Assembly (NCBI GenBank): GCA_018806915.1
Contig: JAGKQI010000096.1
Span: 1,922,001 to 1,986,000 of the forward strand
DNA from: Phytophthora colocasiae
Taxonomy: Eukaryota > Oomycota > Peronosporomycetes > Peronosporales > Peronosporaceae
Reading direction: 5' to 3'
Length of the DNA stretch: 64,000 bases
Part shown: positions 36,121 through 49,640 of the stretch, piece after piece
Layout: each line of letters begins with the position of its first letter
How positions within the stretch are numbered: the first letter of the stretch is position 1
Notes under the pieces: generated by a model
What the model was told of the DNA's origin: nothing
The model's database searches: none
Seen by the model: only the letters and a program-made list of their open reading frames with translations
Program-made: the position numbers and the translations under genes

Positions 36121-38467
36121 TTACTCGGCCACCAACGAACCGAACGGATACTCGCCCGTAGACAGCGTGAACATCGCACACAGAGGATTCGCAACAGCAG
36201 TCTCGTTGTACACGTCGCAGTCCGTCTCCGGCTTGATCGCAACCACGTAGTCCGCATCCTCCGCCACCAACTTCAGACCCTGACCGATCTGAGGGTAGTA
36301 CACGCTCCAGTCCGCAGCACTCAGCTCGAACGACACCGTTTGTGAAGCACCAGCATCCAGACTGATCTTTGAGAACTTCTTCAACTGCTTCACCTCCGGC
36401 ACCGAGATCGAACGGTACGGCTGCGTCAGGAACAGCATCACCGTCTCCTTACCAGCCACACTACCAGAGTTCGTCACAGTCACAGACACGTTGACGGAGT
36501 CCGAGCTGGACGTGACGTTGGTCGTGCTGATGCTCATGTCGGAGTACGTGAAGTTGGTGTAGCTGAGACCGTGTCCGAAGATCCACTGCGGCTCACAGTA
36601 GTCTCCCGACGCGCACTGGGTGCTCACGCGGTGACGGTACGGGATCATGACGTTGCCTGTGTCCTTCGGGTACGTGATCGGCATGCGTCCGCTGGGGTTG
36701 ACGTCTCCATAGATGATCTCAGCCACAGCCTTACCGCCCTGTTCGCACGAAAGCATACCGTTGATCACAGCGTAGACGTGTTCCGGGATGTCGTTCAGGA
36801 TACGTGGACGACCTTCGAATAGCACCACAATAACCTTCGTACCGGTCGATGCGAGCTGCTTGACGTACTCGATCTGACCGAGAGGAAGAGTCAAGTCGTC
36901 AATGTCTCCCGTCTTCTCCTCGTACACTTCCTCACCAATAACGGCGACAGTGTATTCAGCCTTGGCTGCGTACTCCTTGGCCGTGGCCAAGTCGGTGTCC
37001 GTGTAGTTTCCCGTGATGTTCAGACCGTTGAAGTAGGTGAAAGCGTCACCACCAGCAACAGCCTCGAAACCCTGCTTGACCGACACACCGTGCGAGAACA
37101 TGTCGTTTCCGGACACGCCCTGAGCCTGAACGGTCCAACCACCGCACTGACGGCCAATGTTGTGAGCGATGGGTCCCGTCAAGAAGACTGAAGACGTCTT
37201 CGCAATAGGGAGAGTGCTGTCGTTGTTCTGCAACAGAACCGTCGACTCGCGAGCCAGATCAAGAGCAGTGGCCACGTCTTCGTCATTACCGACCATGCTG
37301 ACGTACTCAGCACCAGGCATCGGGTTATCGTACAGACCCAGTTTGAGCTTCGTCTTGATGATACGGCGGACAGACGTCTTGAGACGGTCGACGATAGCCG
37401 GGTCCTCCTCAATCCAGCTTCATCGTACCGTTCGTGAATGAAAGATCCGACGCCACCATGCTCATATCAATGGACGTGCGTTCAAGCGAAAACTTGGTCG
37501 CCTCGTCCGTGTTGCGGGCCGTACGGTGGAACTCAGTCAAGTGATTGATCTCAGCATAGTCCGTCACCATCAAACCTTCGAACTTGAGGTCATCGCGAAG
37601 CAGCTTCGTCATCAGCTTTGTGTTCTCCACCACGGGGACGCCGTTCACAGAGATATAGTTCTCCATACCGGTCAGCAAACCGGCATCAACGGCAGCCTTG
37701 AACGACGGGAAGTATGTGTTCATCAGGTCAAAGTCCGACATCTCAACGCCGTCCTTGTCGTGACCGGTCGGGTTCCACGCATACGCGATCCAGTGCTTCA
37801 TGCACGCAGCAGCCTCAGGTAGCTCTGGATACCGCGGGTGATGGCGGCTCCCATAATGGAGAGCAAGGTGTGGATCCTCACCGAATGTCTCGTACACTCG
37901 AGGCCACAACGGGTTGTGCATGATGTCCAACACAGGGTCAAACACCCAGGGGATACCCGATGCCAACGTGTCACGAGCGGTGATACGTCCTTGTTCGTAG
38001 ACCAGGTCCGGGTTGAATGTTGCGGCGGCGTTAATCTGCTGACCAAAGTAAACGGTATCCATGACCATAGCGTTACCATGAGCGGAGTCCGTACCGTAGA
38101 TCATCGGGTGACCACCGTTCTCTTCCATGGCGATCTCTTGAATACGTTGCACGAAGGCGCGCATCTCAGCTGTAGTCCAACCCCACTTGCCGTCGATTTC
38201 TCCCTTAATTGACATGGGAGGGCTCAAGTACGAGCCGACGTGGTATTTGGCGAAACCTCGTAGAGCCTCCTCGTCAAGCTGGTTCGTCGAGTTGAGCAGA
38301 CCGTAGGCGGCGATCTCCGTCATTTGACCCACCAGGTCCACGTTGGTGAAGTTGGCCATGATCTCGTCCACCTTGGCGTCCCATTCGTCTGCAGCGGCGA
38401 GACTGTTGCTGAAGACGGCGAGGCTCAGCGCCGTGTAGCACACAGCGGACTGCCACGACTTGAGCAT
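36121..38467 (-). pseudogene. GH3 beta-glucosidase copy 4, three small indels
   Basis: ATG 38467 with the same signal peptide as copy 3 (NSLAAA variant). A 2-base loss near 37817 and nearby insertion near 37860 shift about 14 codons and then restore frame. A single extra C near 37414 (AATCCAGC for AATCAGC) then breaks the frame after NGTMKL. Downstream the C-domain and tail are intact to the stop at 36121. Total length is 2347 bp, one more than copy 2. If the three indels are assembly errors the gene is complete. Confidence 0.75.
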
Positions 38468-39918
38468 CTTGGAGTGTTGGTTGCTTGTTCTTGCTCCACA
38501 AAGGCGAATTGAAAAGTGAGCTCGAGAGAATGAAAGCAAACAGCAAATGGAAGCAGATCCCTTACGTCGACCGGGGCCACAGAGGCGTCGATGGATGATC
38601 TGTCCCGAGTTCTTCCTCGCAGGAAAGAGCCATTTAATCATAGACGGGTTTAATCTTTGATCCCTCTTCAACCACGCATGGACCTCGCCCACCTCAGCTT
38701 TGCATGGACATGCTGTTCACGACTGTACACCGATCAGCCATGGCGTGAGCGAGCGTTTGAGATGTGCCAATCGAAACTCCCTCAGTTTTCACCTTTAAAG
38801 AGTGTAGAAGTGCTCCGCCGGCGATTGTCATTGAGCTCCTGGTCTTCGTAGTGCTCGCAAATATTGTAGCTGTCAAGTGCATGGAACGATTCACTTATAG
38901 CTTGGAGTGCAGTTGCACTTTGAACTCGCGCGACTACAGAATATCCCTGATTATGGCCAAGCAACCGAAAAGGGATTTGTATCGACAACGATGTGTATAA
39001 GAGACACGACTTCATAATCTGTATGGTCAACACCGGACAAGTTGACCTTCGCGCGATATTTTTTACTGTGTTTTGCTTTGCTTTCTTGTGCCAATGTTGT
39101 ACACTTCACTATGCAGTGCTGCGCCTCATTTGCCGAGTTTATTTCAACTCCTTCCAATGAGTTGACGTGAAATAATGGCGCCTTGGCCATACCCGCCAGC
39201 TGCCCTCAGCAGGGCCCCTGCTCAAGAATGCGCCGCGGTCACTGGAGTGACCGCGGCGCATTGACAGCAATCGCACACATGCCACTGGAATTATTCCCAA
39301 ACTTCAACGCTAGCTTGAAGTGGGAAATTGAGTTGACGGCAGGAGTGAGCTATGAATCAACTCTGTTGATGGCGGCATGGCTAAGAGCGTTTTGCGCTGC
39401 TTAGGAACATACCAAATACACGGTAAGAATGTCTTACACTTAAGATTAAATTACTGGGCTCAAGACGGTAGATGACTAGCTGTCATTTTGATGAAGCACG
39501 GCAGTGCAACGTTGGACGGCAACCAAGCAGAAATAAAAATCGTTGTCTGAACTTCTTCCAGTAAATTCTTACCTCAAGTGTGCTTTGGCGAATTCCATTC
39601 TCGATTATGTAGAAGACAGGAGCATTAAAAGCTCCCTACGAAAGTACCTGTAGAGCCTACACTCCGATCACAGGTCGTGACACCGACGCCGCCACCCCAA
39701 ACAGTATTGGACATCTAATTGTCCATTATTCTCAAGAAGAAAACGCAGCGTTGATTGTTTGCATGTGACGCTGTCGCACAAGCATTATATACAATCATGT
39801 TTTAAATATTTAAAAGATGAGTAAGCAAAAGTAATAACATTTTATAATAATAATAATAATAATAACAGACACAACACACAATGGATACTATTCGGTTATC
39901 TCTAACCTAAAAATGAAC

Positions 39919-42263
39919 TTACTCGGCCACCAACGAACCGAACGGATACTCGCCCGTAGACAGCGTGAACATCGCACACAGAGGATTCGCAACAGCAGTC
40001 TCGTTGTACACGTCGCAGTCCGTCTCCGGCTTGATCGCAACCACGTAGTCCGCATCCTCCGCCACCAACCAGACCCTGACCGATCTGAGGGTAGTACACG
40101 CTCCAGTCCGCAGCACTCAGCTCGAACGACACCGTTTGTGAAGCACCAGCATCCAGACTGATCTTTGAGAACTTCTTCAACTGCTTCACCTCCGGCACCG
40201 AGATCGAACGGTACGGCTGCGTCAGGAACAGCATCACCGTCTCCTTACCAGCCACACTACCAGAGTTCGTCACAGTCACAGACACGTTGACGGAGTCCGA
40301 GCTGGACGTGACGTTGGTCGTGCTGATGCTCATGTCGGAGTACGTGAAGTTGGTGTAGCTGAGACCGTGTCCGAAGATCCACTGCGGCTCACAGTAGTCT
40401 CCCGACGCGCACTGGGTGCTCACGCGGTGACGGTACGGGATCATGACGTTGCCTGTGTCCTTCGGGTACGTGATCGGCATGCGTCCGCTGGGGTTGACGT
40501 CTCCATAGATGATCTCAGCCACAGCCTTACCGCCCTGTTCGCACGAAAGCATACCGTTGATCACAGCGTAGACGTGTTCCGGGATGTCGTTCAGGATACG
40601 TGGACGACCTTCGAATAGCACCACAACCAACCTTCGTACCGGTCGATGCGAGCTGCTTGACGTACTCGATCTGACCGAGAGGAAGAGTCGAAGTCGTCAA
40701 TGTCTCCCGTCTTCTCCTCGTACACTTCCTCACCAATAACGGCGACAGTGTATTCAGCCTTGGCTGCGTACTCCTTGGCCGTGGCCAAGTCGGTGTCCGT
40801 GTAGTTTCCGTGATGTTCAGACCGTTGAAGTAGGTGAAAGCGTCACCACCAGCAACAGCCTCGAAACCCTGCTTGACCGACACACCGTGCGAGAACATGT
40901 CGTTTCCGGACACGCCCTGAGCCTGAACGGTCCAACCACCGCACTGACGGCCAATGTTGTGAGCGATGGGTCCCGTCAAGAAGACTGAAGACGTCTTCGC
41001 AATAGGGAGAGTGCTGTCGTTGTTCTGCAACAGAACCGTCGACTCGCGAGCCAGATCAAGAGCAGTGGCCACGTCTTCGTCATTACCGACCATGCTGACG
41101 TACTCAGCACCAGGCATCGGGTTATCGTACAGACCCAGTTTGAGCTTCGTCTTGATGATACGGCGGACAGACGTCTTGAGACGGTCGACGATAGCCGGGT
41201 CCTCCTCAATCAGCTTCATCGTACCGTTCGTGAATGAAAGATCCGACGCCACCATGCTCATATCAATGGACGTGCGTTCAAGCGAAAACTTGGTCGCCTC
41301 GTCCGTGTTGCGGGCCGTACGGTGGAACTCAGTCAAGTGATTGATCTCAGCATAGTCCGTCACCATCAAACCTTCGAACTTGAGGTCATCGCGAAGCAGC
41401 TTCGTCATCAGCTTTGTGTTCTCCACCACGGGGACGCCGTTCACAGAGATATAGTTCTCCATACCGGTCAGCAAACCGGCATCAACGGCAGCCTTGAACG
41501 ACGGGAAGTATGTGTTCATCAGGTCAAAGTCCGACATCTCAACGCCGTCCTTGTCGTGACCGGTCGGGTTCCACGCATACGCGATCCAGTGCTTCATGCA
41601 CGCAGCAGCCTCCGGGTAGCTCTGGATACCGCGGGTGATGGCGGCTCCCATAATGGAGGCAAGGTGTGGATCCTCACCGAATGTCTCGTACACTCGAGGC
41701 CACAACGGGTTGTGCATGATGTCCAACACAGGGTCAAACACCCAGGGGATACCCGATGCCAACGTGTCACGAGCGGTGATACGTCCTTGTTCGTAGACCA
41801 GGTCCGGGTTGAATGTTGCGGCGGCGTTAATCTGCTGACCGAAGTAAACGGTATCCATGACCATAGCGTTACCATGAGCGGAGTCCGTACCGTAGATCAT
41901 CGGGTGACCACCGTTCTCTTCCATGGCGATCTCTTGAATACGTTGCACGAAGGCGCGCATCTCAGCTGTAGTCCAACCCCACTTGCCGTCGATTTCTCCC
42001 TTAATTGACATGGGAGGGCTCAAGTACGAGCCGACGTGGTATTTGGCGAAACCTCGTAGAGCCTCCTCGTCAAGCTGGTTCGTCGAGTTGAGCAGACCGT
42101 AGGCGGCGATCTCCGTCATTTGACCCACCAGGTCCACGTTGGTGAAGTTGGCCATGATCTCGTCCACCTTGGCGTCCCATTCGTCTGCAGCGGCGAGACT
42201 GTTGCTGAAGACGGCGAGGCTCAGCGCCGTGTAGCACACAGCGGACTGCCACGACTTGAGCAT
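39919..42263 (-). pseudogene. GH3 beta-glucosidase copy 5, small indels
   Basis: ATG 42263 and signal peptide are intact and the frame is open through the nucleophile and most of the C-domain. A missing C near 40808 (TTTCCGTG for TTTCCCGTG) shifts frame, with further indels near 40687, 40625 and 40070. The tail and stop at 39919 are present. As in copies 3 and 4, indels outnumber substitutions. Confidence 0.75.
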
Positions 42264-43583
42264 CTTGGAGTGTTGGTTGCTTGTTCTTGCTCCACAAAGG
42301 CGAATTGAAAAGTGAGCTCGAGAGAATGAAAGCAAACAGCAAATGGAAGCAGATCACCTACGTCGACCAGGGCCACAGAGGCGTCGATGGATGATCTGTC
42401 CCGAGTTCTTCCTCGCAGGAAAGAGCCATTTAATCATAGACGGGTTTAATCTTTGATCCCTCTTCAACCACGCATGGACCTCGCCCACCTCAGCTTTGCA
42501 TGGACATGCTGTTCACGACTGTACACCGATCAGCCATGGCGTGAGCGAGCGTTTGAGATGTGCCAATCGAAACTCCCTCAGTTTTCACCTTTAAAGAGTG
42601 TAGAAGTGCTCCGCCGGCGATTGTCATTGAGCTCCTGGTCTTCGTAGTGCTCGCAAATATTGTAGCTGTCAAGTGCATGGAACGATTCACTTATAGCTTG
42701 GAGTGCAGTTGCACTTTGAACTCAGCGCGACTACAGAATATCCTGATTATGGCCAAGCAACCGAAAAGGGATTTGTATCGACAACGATGTGTATAAGAGA
42801 CACGACTTCATAATCTGTATGGTCAACACCGGACAAGTTGACCTTCGCGCGATATTTTTTACTGTGTTTTGCTTTGCTTTCTTGTGCCAATGTTGTACAC
42901 TTCACTATGCAGTGCTGCGCCTCATTTGCCGAGTTTATTTCCAACTCCTTCCAATGAGTTGACGTGAAATAATGGCGCCTTGGCCATACCCGCCAGCTGC
43001 CCCCTCAGCAGGGCCCCTGCTCAAGAATGCGCCGCGGTCACTGAGTGACCGCGGCGCATTGACAGCAATCGTACACATGCCACTGGAATTATTCCCAAAC
43101 TTCAACGCTAGCTTGAAGTGGGAAATTGAGTTGACGGCAGGAGTGAGCTATGAATCAACTCTGTTGATGGCGGCATGGCTAAGAGCGTTTTGCGCTGCTT
43201 AGGAACATACCAAATACACGGTAAGAATGTCTTACACTTAAGATTAAATTACTGGGCTCAAGACGGTAGATGACTAGCTGTCATTTTGATGAAGCACGGC
43301 AGTGCAACGTTGGACGGCAACCAAGCAGAAATAAAAAACGTTGTCTTAACTTATTCCAGTAAATTCTTACCTCAAGAATGCTTTGGCGAATTCCCATTCT
43401 CGATTATGTAGAAGACAGGAGCATTAAAAGCTCCCTACGAGTACTGTAGAGCCTACACTCCGATCACAGGTCGTGACACCGACGCCGCCACCCCAAACAG
43501 TATAGGACATCTAATTGTCCATTATTCTCAAGAAGAAAACGCAGCGTTGATTGTTTGCATGTGACGCTGTCGCACAAGCATTA

Positions 43584-44063
43584 CAGTCCTGCACCTCCAA
43601 TTCGGCAGAGTGGGACATATCAAGATGCAAGGCTTATTACATGTGTTCAGGCACCCGACTCAACAAAAATGTACTGATTTGGTTAATTAGCTAAGCGAAC
43701 ATCCTCTCGAATGGTGAACGTCGACCACCACAATAAAACCTCATAAATCAGTTCATTGCGTCCTACCCGCCCATCACCGTCCATCACCCTAGGTCTGGAC
43801 CGCCATTAGGTCGTACAGGTTATTACAGATACCGCTGAGAAACTGGCGGATCGTCAACATTCCAACTGTGAGAGTGTATAATTTCCGTACAGAAAACTGG
43901 TTTTCAGAGGTGCCATGTGTATGTACATCAAATTAGAAATCACCCCTCTTTAAAATGATAAGTTACTCCTATCGCTTTGGACGATGTATTTGATGATTGC
44001 ATCCGCCAGTTTCTCAGTGGTATCTGTATGTGACATCGGTGCCGAATTGGAGGTGCAGGACTG
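43584..44063. mobile_element. Tc1/mariner-type MITE, 480 bp, TA duplication
   Basis: Inserted in the array spacer before copy 6. The ends are CAGTCCTGCACCTCCAATTC... and its inverse ...GAATTGGAGGTGCAGGACTG, about 24 bp, flanked by TA on both sides (43582-43583, 44064-44065). Removing it with one TA restores the spacer exactly as in copy 5. CAGT...ACTG ends plus TA target are mariner-like. A second inverted pair of about 27 bp (ACAGATACCGCTGAGAAACT near 43825 and its inverse near 44000-44026) lies inside. No ORF. Confidence 0.9.
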
Positions 44064-44197
44064 TATATACAATCATGTTTTTAAATATTTAAAAAGATGA
44101 GTAAGCAAAGTAATAACATTTTATAATAATAATAATAATAATAACAGACACAACACACAATGGATACTATTCGGTTATCTCTAACCTAAAAATGAAC

Positions 44198-44728
44198 TTA
44201 CTCGGCCACCAACGAACCGAACGGATACTCGCCCGTAGACAGCGTGAACGTCGCACACAGAGGATTCGCAACAGCAGTCTCGTTGTACACGTCGCAGTCC
44301 GTCTCCGGCTTGATCGCAACCACGTAGTCCGCATCCTCCGCCACCAACTTCAGACCCTGACCGATCTGAGGGTAGTACACGCTCCAGTCCGCAGCACTCA
44401 GCTCGAACGACACCGTTTGTGAAGCACCAGCATCCAGACTGATCTTTGAGAACTTCTTCAACTGCTTCACCTCCGGCACCGAGATCGAACGGTACGGCTG
44501 CGTCAGGAACAGCATCACCGTCTCCTTACCAGCCACACTACCAGAGTTCGTCACAGTCACAGACACGTTGACGGAGTCCGAGCTGGACGTGACGTTGGTC
44601 GTGCTGATATTCATGTCGGAGTACGTGAAGTTGGTGTAGCTGAGACCGTGTCCGAAGATCCACTGCGGCTCACAGTAGTCTCCCGACGCGCACTGGGTGC
44701 TCACGCGGTGACGGTACGGGATCATGAC
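44198..44728 (-). pseudogene. GH3 beta-glucosidase copy 6, 3' remnant
   Basis: Only the last 177 codons remain, from the PYRHRVSTQCASGD segment through the fibronectin-III-like tail to the stop. The rest of the gene and its upstream spacer are missing. The left LTR of the Copia element abuts directly. The reading frame of the remnant itself is intact. Confidence 0.9.
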
Positions 44729-44884
44729 GTTGAAAGGCAAAGTTGTAGGGCGTGCAGATCTGGGGGGAACGTCGACCATTTCAGGTGGAGGTAACAGTAG
44801 TTGGATAGGTATGCTAAGCTTTGCAATCTCACTCTTCATTTTGCGTATTAAGCCACAGGCTGATCCCAACGTACATTTCTAACA
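44729..44884 (+). repeat. Copia left LTR, first base lost
   Basis: Starts GTTGAAAGG instead of TGTTGAAAGG. GTTG is also present in the GH3 sequence at that point, so the junction has 4-bp microhomology. Confidence 0.85.
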
Positions 44885-44898
44885 GGTTTTGAGCCCAG

Positions 44899-47800
44899 AT
44901 GGACGCAGCCTCCCAAGACGCCGAGCTCGAGCAGAAGATGCCCGTTCCGGTGCCCGTCGGCCAACATGACGACGGTGAAGTAGAGAGTCACGCCACAGCT
45001 CCTGGTCAGGGCGGTGGCGGCGATCCCGGTACCAAGGACGCAGGTGCTGGGAACAAGGGTGAAGTGGAAACGGAGATGATGGCGCTGCTGCGCGCCATGG
45101 CTAAGCGCATGGATAAACTAGAGGAGTCTAACGCCAAGGTGGAGAAGACGTTGGCGGGGAAGAAGGATGACTTGAGGGTTGACACGTTCGTGACTCCCCC
45201 AGCAAGCCCGTTCGCCTCGCGCATGGGCATGGATGCCCGCATGCATATTGACTCGCTGGTCGGGTCACCACGGCCGCCGCGGATGATGACGCCACCGCGA
45301 CGGGTGGAGCCAGTTCACCAGTACTTTGCAGCACAGCAAGACCACGATATACCACTTTCCCGCCTGCAGCATCTCTACGCGGCGCACCAAGCACAACAGG
45401 CGGCACAAGCAGGAGCAGCGCAAGGAGTACCTCCAGTTCACCCACCACCACAAGGTCAAGGTGGAGCAGGAGAGCAAGGACAGGGGCAACCGGGCTACGG
45501 ATACCCCGACGCGCGGCAGAAGAAGCTGGCGATTAGGCCCTTTAGCGGAAAGGAACTCTATGTGGGGCTCGGATCTGGTTTCCTGGAATGGGGAAAACGC
45601 TTCGAGAGGCAGATTGTGCTCGCACAGGCAGCCTGTGGGTTCACGTGGACGGAGTTCGTGAAGATCGACTTACTTGGAAACTACCTAACGGGAACTGCTG
45701 AGAGATACTACAACCGGCAAGTGGAGTCATGGTGGTCCCAGATGCCGACACTCCAGTACGTCATGGAGAAGATGCTAGAGACCTACAAGACCAACTTAAC
45801 ACCTGCACGTGCGATGCAGCTGTTTACGGCCCCGAAGGACCCGAAGAGGACATGGCCGGAGCACTACATGTACTTAGTGGCGGTCTCGGAGGCGACTGGT
45901 GGCGGCGCGGACTATTTAGTGCTGAACAACATCGTGCAGTACGCATCGGCGGACTTGAGAACGGCGCTTATGGCTAAGGTCGATAGCACACGCACTGACT
46001 ACCTGGCGCACGCGGAGGAGCTCGCGCACTTTGCTCAGGCGTGGGAAAGCGAGACGAATAAAAAGAACCTTGGTCGAGAACTCGTCGGAGCGGTTAGTGA
46101 GCGGGGAAAACGCGAAACACGCCGCTGCTACAAGTGCGGACAGGCTGGTCACCTGAGGGCTGCGTGCCCAGGAAAGGAAGAACAGGAGGAGCCGGACATA
46201 ACGCTTGCATTGAGTGAGGCGGCCATCAAACCTGGCAGAGACTGGATTTTGGACAGCGGTTCCAGTCGCCACCTCGTAAACGACCAGTCGTGGCTGGAAG
46301 GTTTGGAGCCGCACGTGGATTCGTGCACGCAGCCGAATGGAGATCCGCTCAATATCACGATGAAGGGTACACTAACGTTGCGCGTGAAGGCGTGTGGACA
46401 GGAGCAAACTTTGAAGCTCACGAATGTGTATTACGCTGCGGACGTGGTGCACAACCTGCTGTCGTACGGTTCGCTGGATGCGATGGGATATTCGTTGGCG
46501 CAGCGAGATGGAAGACGGGTGCTGGCGGCCAAGGACGGAGAGCGCGTGGTGTTTGACGTGGATCTCCGAAAGAATGTGCTGGTCGTGGAAGGGACTGTGG
46601 TGAAGCTCAAGGAGGCGCCGGCAGAGGTCATAATGTCGGCGCTTGATGGGGAAGCGCAGAGTGGAGATGATTTCCCCCCGGATGTGCAGCAGGGGACGCT
46701 GGTGGATTTCCACAAGCGCCTAGGCCATCTGAACTACGACTCGGTGGAGAGGCTAGCGCGAGACCCGAGCTCTGGGATCGCACTCACGGATCACAAGCGC
46801 GTCAACTGCTTGACTTGTGCGGAGGGGAAACAGAGCAAAGGGCGACAACCGCGGAAGGACAGCGGGGCCCACTCGCCCATAAATCGTATCGGCGGGGTTA
46901 TATGCTCGGACCTGAAAGGCCCGATGACGCCGAGAGATCGTCTAGGAAACCGCTATATGATCAACTTTGTTGACCACAAGAGCAACTACGTGAGAGTGTT
47001 TTTGGCGAAGACGAAGGACCAGGCTGCGAAGAAGTTCGAGCACTTCTTGGTGTTCTTCGAGAAGGAGTTTAACTGCAAGATTCGTGTGCTGAGGACAGAT
47101 TCGGGCGGGGAATATCGAAACGTGGATCTGTTCTGCAAGACCACGGGCGTTGCGAGGCAGCGCAGTGAGGCCAACAACCAGGCCAGCAACGGGAAGGCGG
47201 AAAGGATGCACCGCACCGTGATGAACATGGCACGCTGCATGATTTTTGCGTGCGGGCTCCCTTTGAGCTTTTGGGGGGATGCGGTACAGTATGCTGCGTA
47301 CATTCTCAATCGTGCGCCGACTAACGCGAATCCTGGACGCGCGTCGCCACTCAAGGTGCTGACGAAGGAAACACCACAACTCGGGAAGATAGTGGTTTTC
47401 GGGTCGCCGTGCACGGTCTACAGAGACCCCAGCAACAAAAACTTCTCGCAAAGGGCACAGCAGGGTATGATCGTCGGTATTGGAGAGGAAGTGAAGGGCT
47501 ACAGAGTCTACTTACCTAAGGACAAAAAGGTGGTGACGTCTCAGCATGTGCGGAATATCGAGACACTGGACAAGACGCAGAACTTGCAGGTGCAGAGGCT
47601 GTACGAGGACGAAGCTGGAGCCGAGGCTGAGCGGGCCAGCGGAGCTTCGAAGAGAGGCGGCGCGGACAAGGTGAGCGGCGGGAAAGGCCGCGGTAAGGAG
47701 CGTAAGAAGAGCTCAAGGAAAAAGAAAACCTGGACGAGAGAAAGACATGTGACTCGATCAGTGGCGAAGGCTGCTGGGGCTGATTCGGCTGAGACTGGTC

Positions 47801-49455
47801 AGCAGGACCCGGCGGCGGAAAATGTCGTGAACAACGTCCTGGAACCGGATCCCAAGAACTACACAGAGGCCATGCGCGGCCAACAGAAAATTGGCTGGGT
47901 GAAGGCCATGGTTGATGAGCTCAGAGCTCTGGAAGACAACGGTGTATGGGAGGTGGTGCGACTACCGAAGGGAGTGTGCGTCCTGCACACCAAATGGGTG
48001 TTCAAGACGAAACTGGACGCGGAAGGATTAATCGAGCGGCTCAAGGCTCGACTCGTTGCGTGCGGAAACGAACAGACGTTTGGAGTTAACTACAGCGTAA
48101 CATTTGCTGCAGTCATCGACATGACTAGCGTGAAAGTCATATTCGTACTTGCGAGGAAGTGGCGCGTGCCGGCCAAGCATGGTGACGTGCCCAATGCCTA
48201 TGTGAAGGCGGACAAGGAGGAAGACTTGCGTATCTATATTAAGGTGCCGCAAGGGATGAAGATCTCTGAGGAGATTCTAAAGAAGCTCGGCGTGGAAACA
48301 GACGCTGAGGTAGCACTGGAGCTAAAGAAGGCGCTGTATGGGCTGAAACAAGCGGGTCGCCTTTGGAGTAAGCTACTGCACTCGAAGCTCGTGAATATTG
48401 GCTTTCACCAGAGCCTCGTGGATATGTGCGTGTACTACAGGTACAAGGCTGGGGTGCTGATAGTCGTGGGTGTCTATGTAGACGATCTGCTAGTGACGGG
48501 GACACAGCAACACGCTGTAGATGTGTTCTTTGAAGAACTGAAGTCGCTGGACATTAAAGACTTGGGGTGTGCTCGCAAGTTCCTGGGAATGAGGCTGGAG
48601 TACTGCGAAGACGATGGGTACGACCTGGATCAAGAAGTGACAATAGATGAGTTATTGCAGGCGTACGGGTTGGAAAAGGCACATGCTGTGCGCGCACCTA
48701 TTGGTGAAGACTGGAGTGAAGCTCTGGACACGTCGAGTGAAATGCTGCCCATGGATGGGGGAGCTGGAGCTGTGACCGTGAGGATTTTTCAGTCGCTCGT
48801 TGGAAGTTTGTTGTGGATCGCGCGCTGTACGAGGCCGGACATTGCCTTCGCAGTTCATAAAGTCACCCGAAGGACGCAAGCTCCGACAGTTGGAGATTGG
48901 AAATTAGCGAAGCGCGTGTTACGCTACCTAGCTGGAACGAAGTCGCTGAAGCTGCGTATGAAAGAGGTCGATGACAAGGGTCAGTCGCTGAGAGTGATCG
49001 GGTACAGTGACGCGGACTATGCTGGTGACAAAACTGACAGGAAGTCGACCACCGGAGGACTCGTGACAGTGGATGGTATGCCCATTAGTTGGATATGTAA
49101 GAAACAGGGCGGTGTCTCGCTTTCCACAATGGAAGCTGAGTACACCGCCGCGTCTGTAGTGGCGCAGGAGATGCTCGGAGTACGGGAGCTTCTCGGTGAA
49201 TTGAAGTTGCCGTTAGAGACGCCAATGGAGCTGCGCGTGGACAATCAAGCCGCGCTGAAACAGCTCGGAGGAGAACAATCGTCTGGAAAAGCAAAGCACA
49301 TAGACGTACGTATCAAGTTCGTTGGGGACTACGTGAGACGTGGCGTGCTGCGAGCTGAGTATCTGGAAACCAAGGAGATGCCGGCGGATCTGTTGACGAA
49401 GGCGCTGAGTGTACCAAGAATGATCAAGCTGCGGGATCGTATCGGACTGCATTGA
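44899..49455 (+). CDS. Ty1/Copia gag-pol polyprotein
   Basis: A single 1518-aa ORF starting at ATG 44899, 15 bp after the left LTR. Gag spans about 1-410 and ends with zinc knuckle [14 protein letters not shown]. The protease active site is [12 protein letters not shown] (about 450). Integrase follows with [12 protein letters not shown] (GAG-pre-integrase) and the core including [12 protein letters not shown]. Reverse transcriptase has YVDDLLVTG (about 1190). RNase H has [19 protein letters not shown] and ends near KHIDVRIKF. The order PR-IN-RT-RH defines Copia (Pseudoviridae-type). No frameshift is present, so the copy may still be capable of retrotransposition. Confidence 0.96.
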   Translation: MDAASQDAELEQKMPVPVPVGQHDDGEVESHATAPGQGGGGDPGTKDAGAGNKGEVETEMMALLRAMAKRMDKLEESNAKVEKTLAGKKDDLRVDTFVTPPASPFASRMGMDARMHIDSLVGSPRPPRMMTPPRRVEPVHQYFAAQQDHDIPLSRLQHLYAAHQAQQAAQAGAAQGVPPVHPPPQGQGGAGEQGQGQPGYGYPDARQKKLAIRPFSGKELYVGLGSGFLEWGKRFERQIVLAQAACGFTWTEFVKIDLLGNYLTGTAERYYNRQVESWWSQMPTLQYVMEKMLETYKTNLTPARAMQLFTAPKDPKRTWPEHYMYLVAVSEATGGGADYLVLNNIVQYASADLRTALMAKVDSTRTDYLAHAEELAHFAQAWESETNKKNLGRELVGAVSERGKRETRRCYKCGQAGHLRAACPGKEEQEEPDITLALSEAAIKPGRDWILDSGSSRHLVNDQSWLEGLEPHVDSCTQPNGDPLNITMKGTLTLRVKACGQEQTLKLTNVYYAADVVHNLLSYGSLDAMGYSLAQRDGRRVLAAKDGERVVFDVDLRKNVLVVEGTVVKLKEAPAEVIMSALDGEAQSGDDFPPDVQQGTLVDFHKRLGHLNYDSVERLARDPSSGIALTDHKRVNCLTCAEGKQSKGRQPRKDSGAHSPINRIGGVICSDLKGPMTPRDRLGNRYMINFVDHKSNYVRVFLAKTKDQAAKKFEHFLVFFEKEFNCKIRVLRTDSGGEYRNVDLFCKTTGVARQRSEANNQASNGKAERMHRTVMNMARCMIFACGLPLSFWGDAVQYAAYILNRAPTNANPGRASPLKVLTKETPQLGKIVVFGSPCTVYRDPSNKNFSQRAQQGMIVGIGEEVKGYRVYLPKDKKVVTSQHVRNIETLDKTQNLQVQRLYEDEAGAEAERASGASKRGGADKVSGGKGRGKERKKSSRKKKTWTRERHVTRSVAKAAGADSAETGQQDPAAENVVNNVLEPDPKNYTEAMRGQQKIGWVKAMVDELRALEDNGVWEVVRLPKGVCVLHTKWVFKTKLDAEGLIERLKARLVACGNEQTFGVNYSVTFAAVIDMTSVKVIFVLARKWRVPAKHGDVPNAYVKADKEEDLRIYIKVPQGMKISEEILKKLGVETDAEVALELKKALYGLKQAGRLWSKLLHSKLVNIGFHQSLVDMCVYYRYKAGVLIVVGVYVDDLLVTGTQQHAVDVFFEELKSLDIKDLGCARKFLGMRLEYCEDDGYDLDQEVTIDELLQAYGLEKAHAVRAPIGEDWSEALDTSSEMLPMDGGAGAVTVRIFQSLVGSLLWIARCTRPDIAFAVHKVTRRTQAPTVGDWKLAKRVLRYLAGTKSLKLRMKEVDDKGQSLRVIGYSDADYAGDKTDRKSTTGGLVTVDGMPISWICKKQGGVSLSTMEAEYTAASVVAQEMLGVRELLGELKLPLETPMELRVDNQAALKQLGGEQSSGKAKHIDVRIKFVGDYVRRGVLRAEYLETKEMPADLLTKALSVPRMIKLRDRIGLH

Positions 49456-49484
49456 GACTCGCTGAAATCGTCGACGAGGAGGAG

Positions 49485-49640
49485 TGTTGAAAGGCAAAGT
49501 TGTAGGGCGTGCAGATCTGGGGGGAACGTCGACCATTTCAGGTGGAGGTAACAGTAGTTGGATAGGTATGCTAAGCTTTGCAATCTCACTCTTCATTTTC
49601 GTATTAAGCCACAGGCTGATCCCAACGTACATTTCTAACA
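49485..49640 (+). repeat. Copia right LTR
   Basis: TGTTGAAAGG...TTCTAACA, 156 bp, followed by GTACTGTAGAGCC of the array spacer. Confidence 0.9.

Larger units (their letters stand above)
44729..49640 (+). mobile_element. Ty1/Copia retrotransposon, apparently recent
   Basis: LTRs at 44729-44884 and 49485-49640 differ by about one indel (TTTTGCGTATT against TTTTCGTATT) plus the first base. The right LTR has canonical TGTT...AACA ends. The purine tract GACGAGGAGGAG precedes the right LTR. One uninterrupted polyprotein lies between. The two flanks do not match: GH3 coding sequence on the left, GH3 3' spacer on the right, and no target duplication. A deletion or recombination therefore followed insertion. 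Confidence 0.93.

Noticed and set aside
36121..38467. Programmed frameshifting to explain breaks in GH3 copies
   Set aside because: Indels lie at different places in each copy and copy 2 needs none. Errors or decay explain them better.
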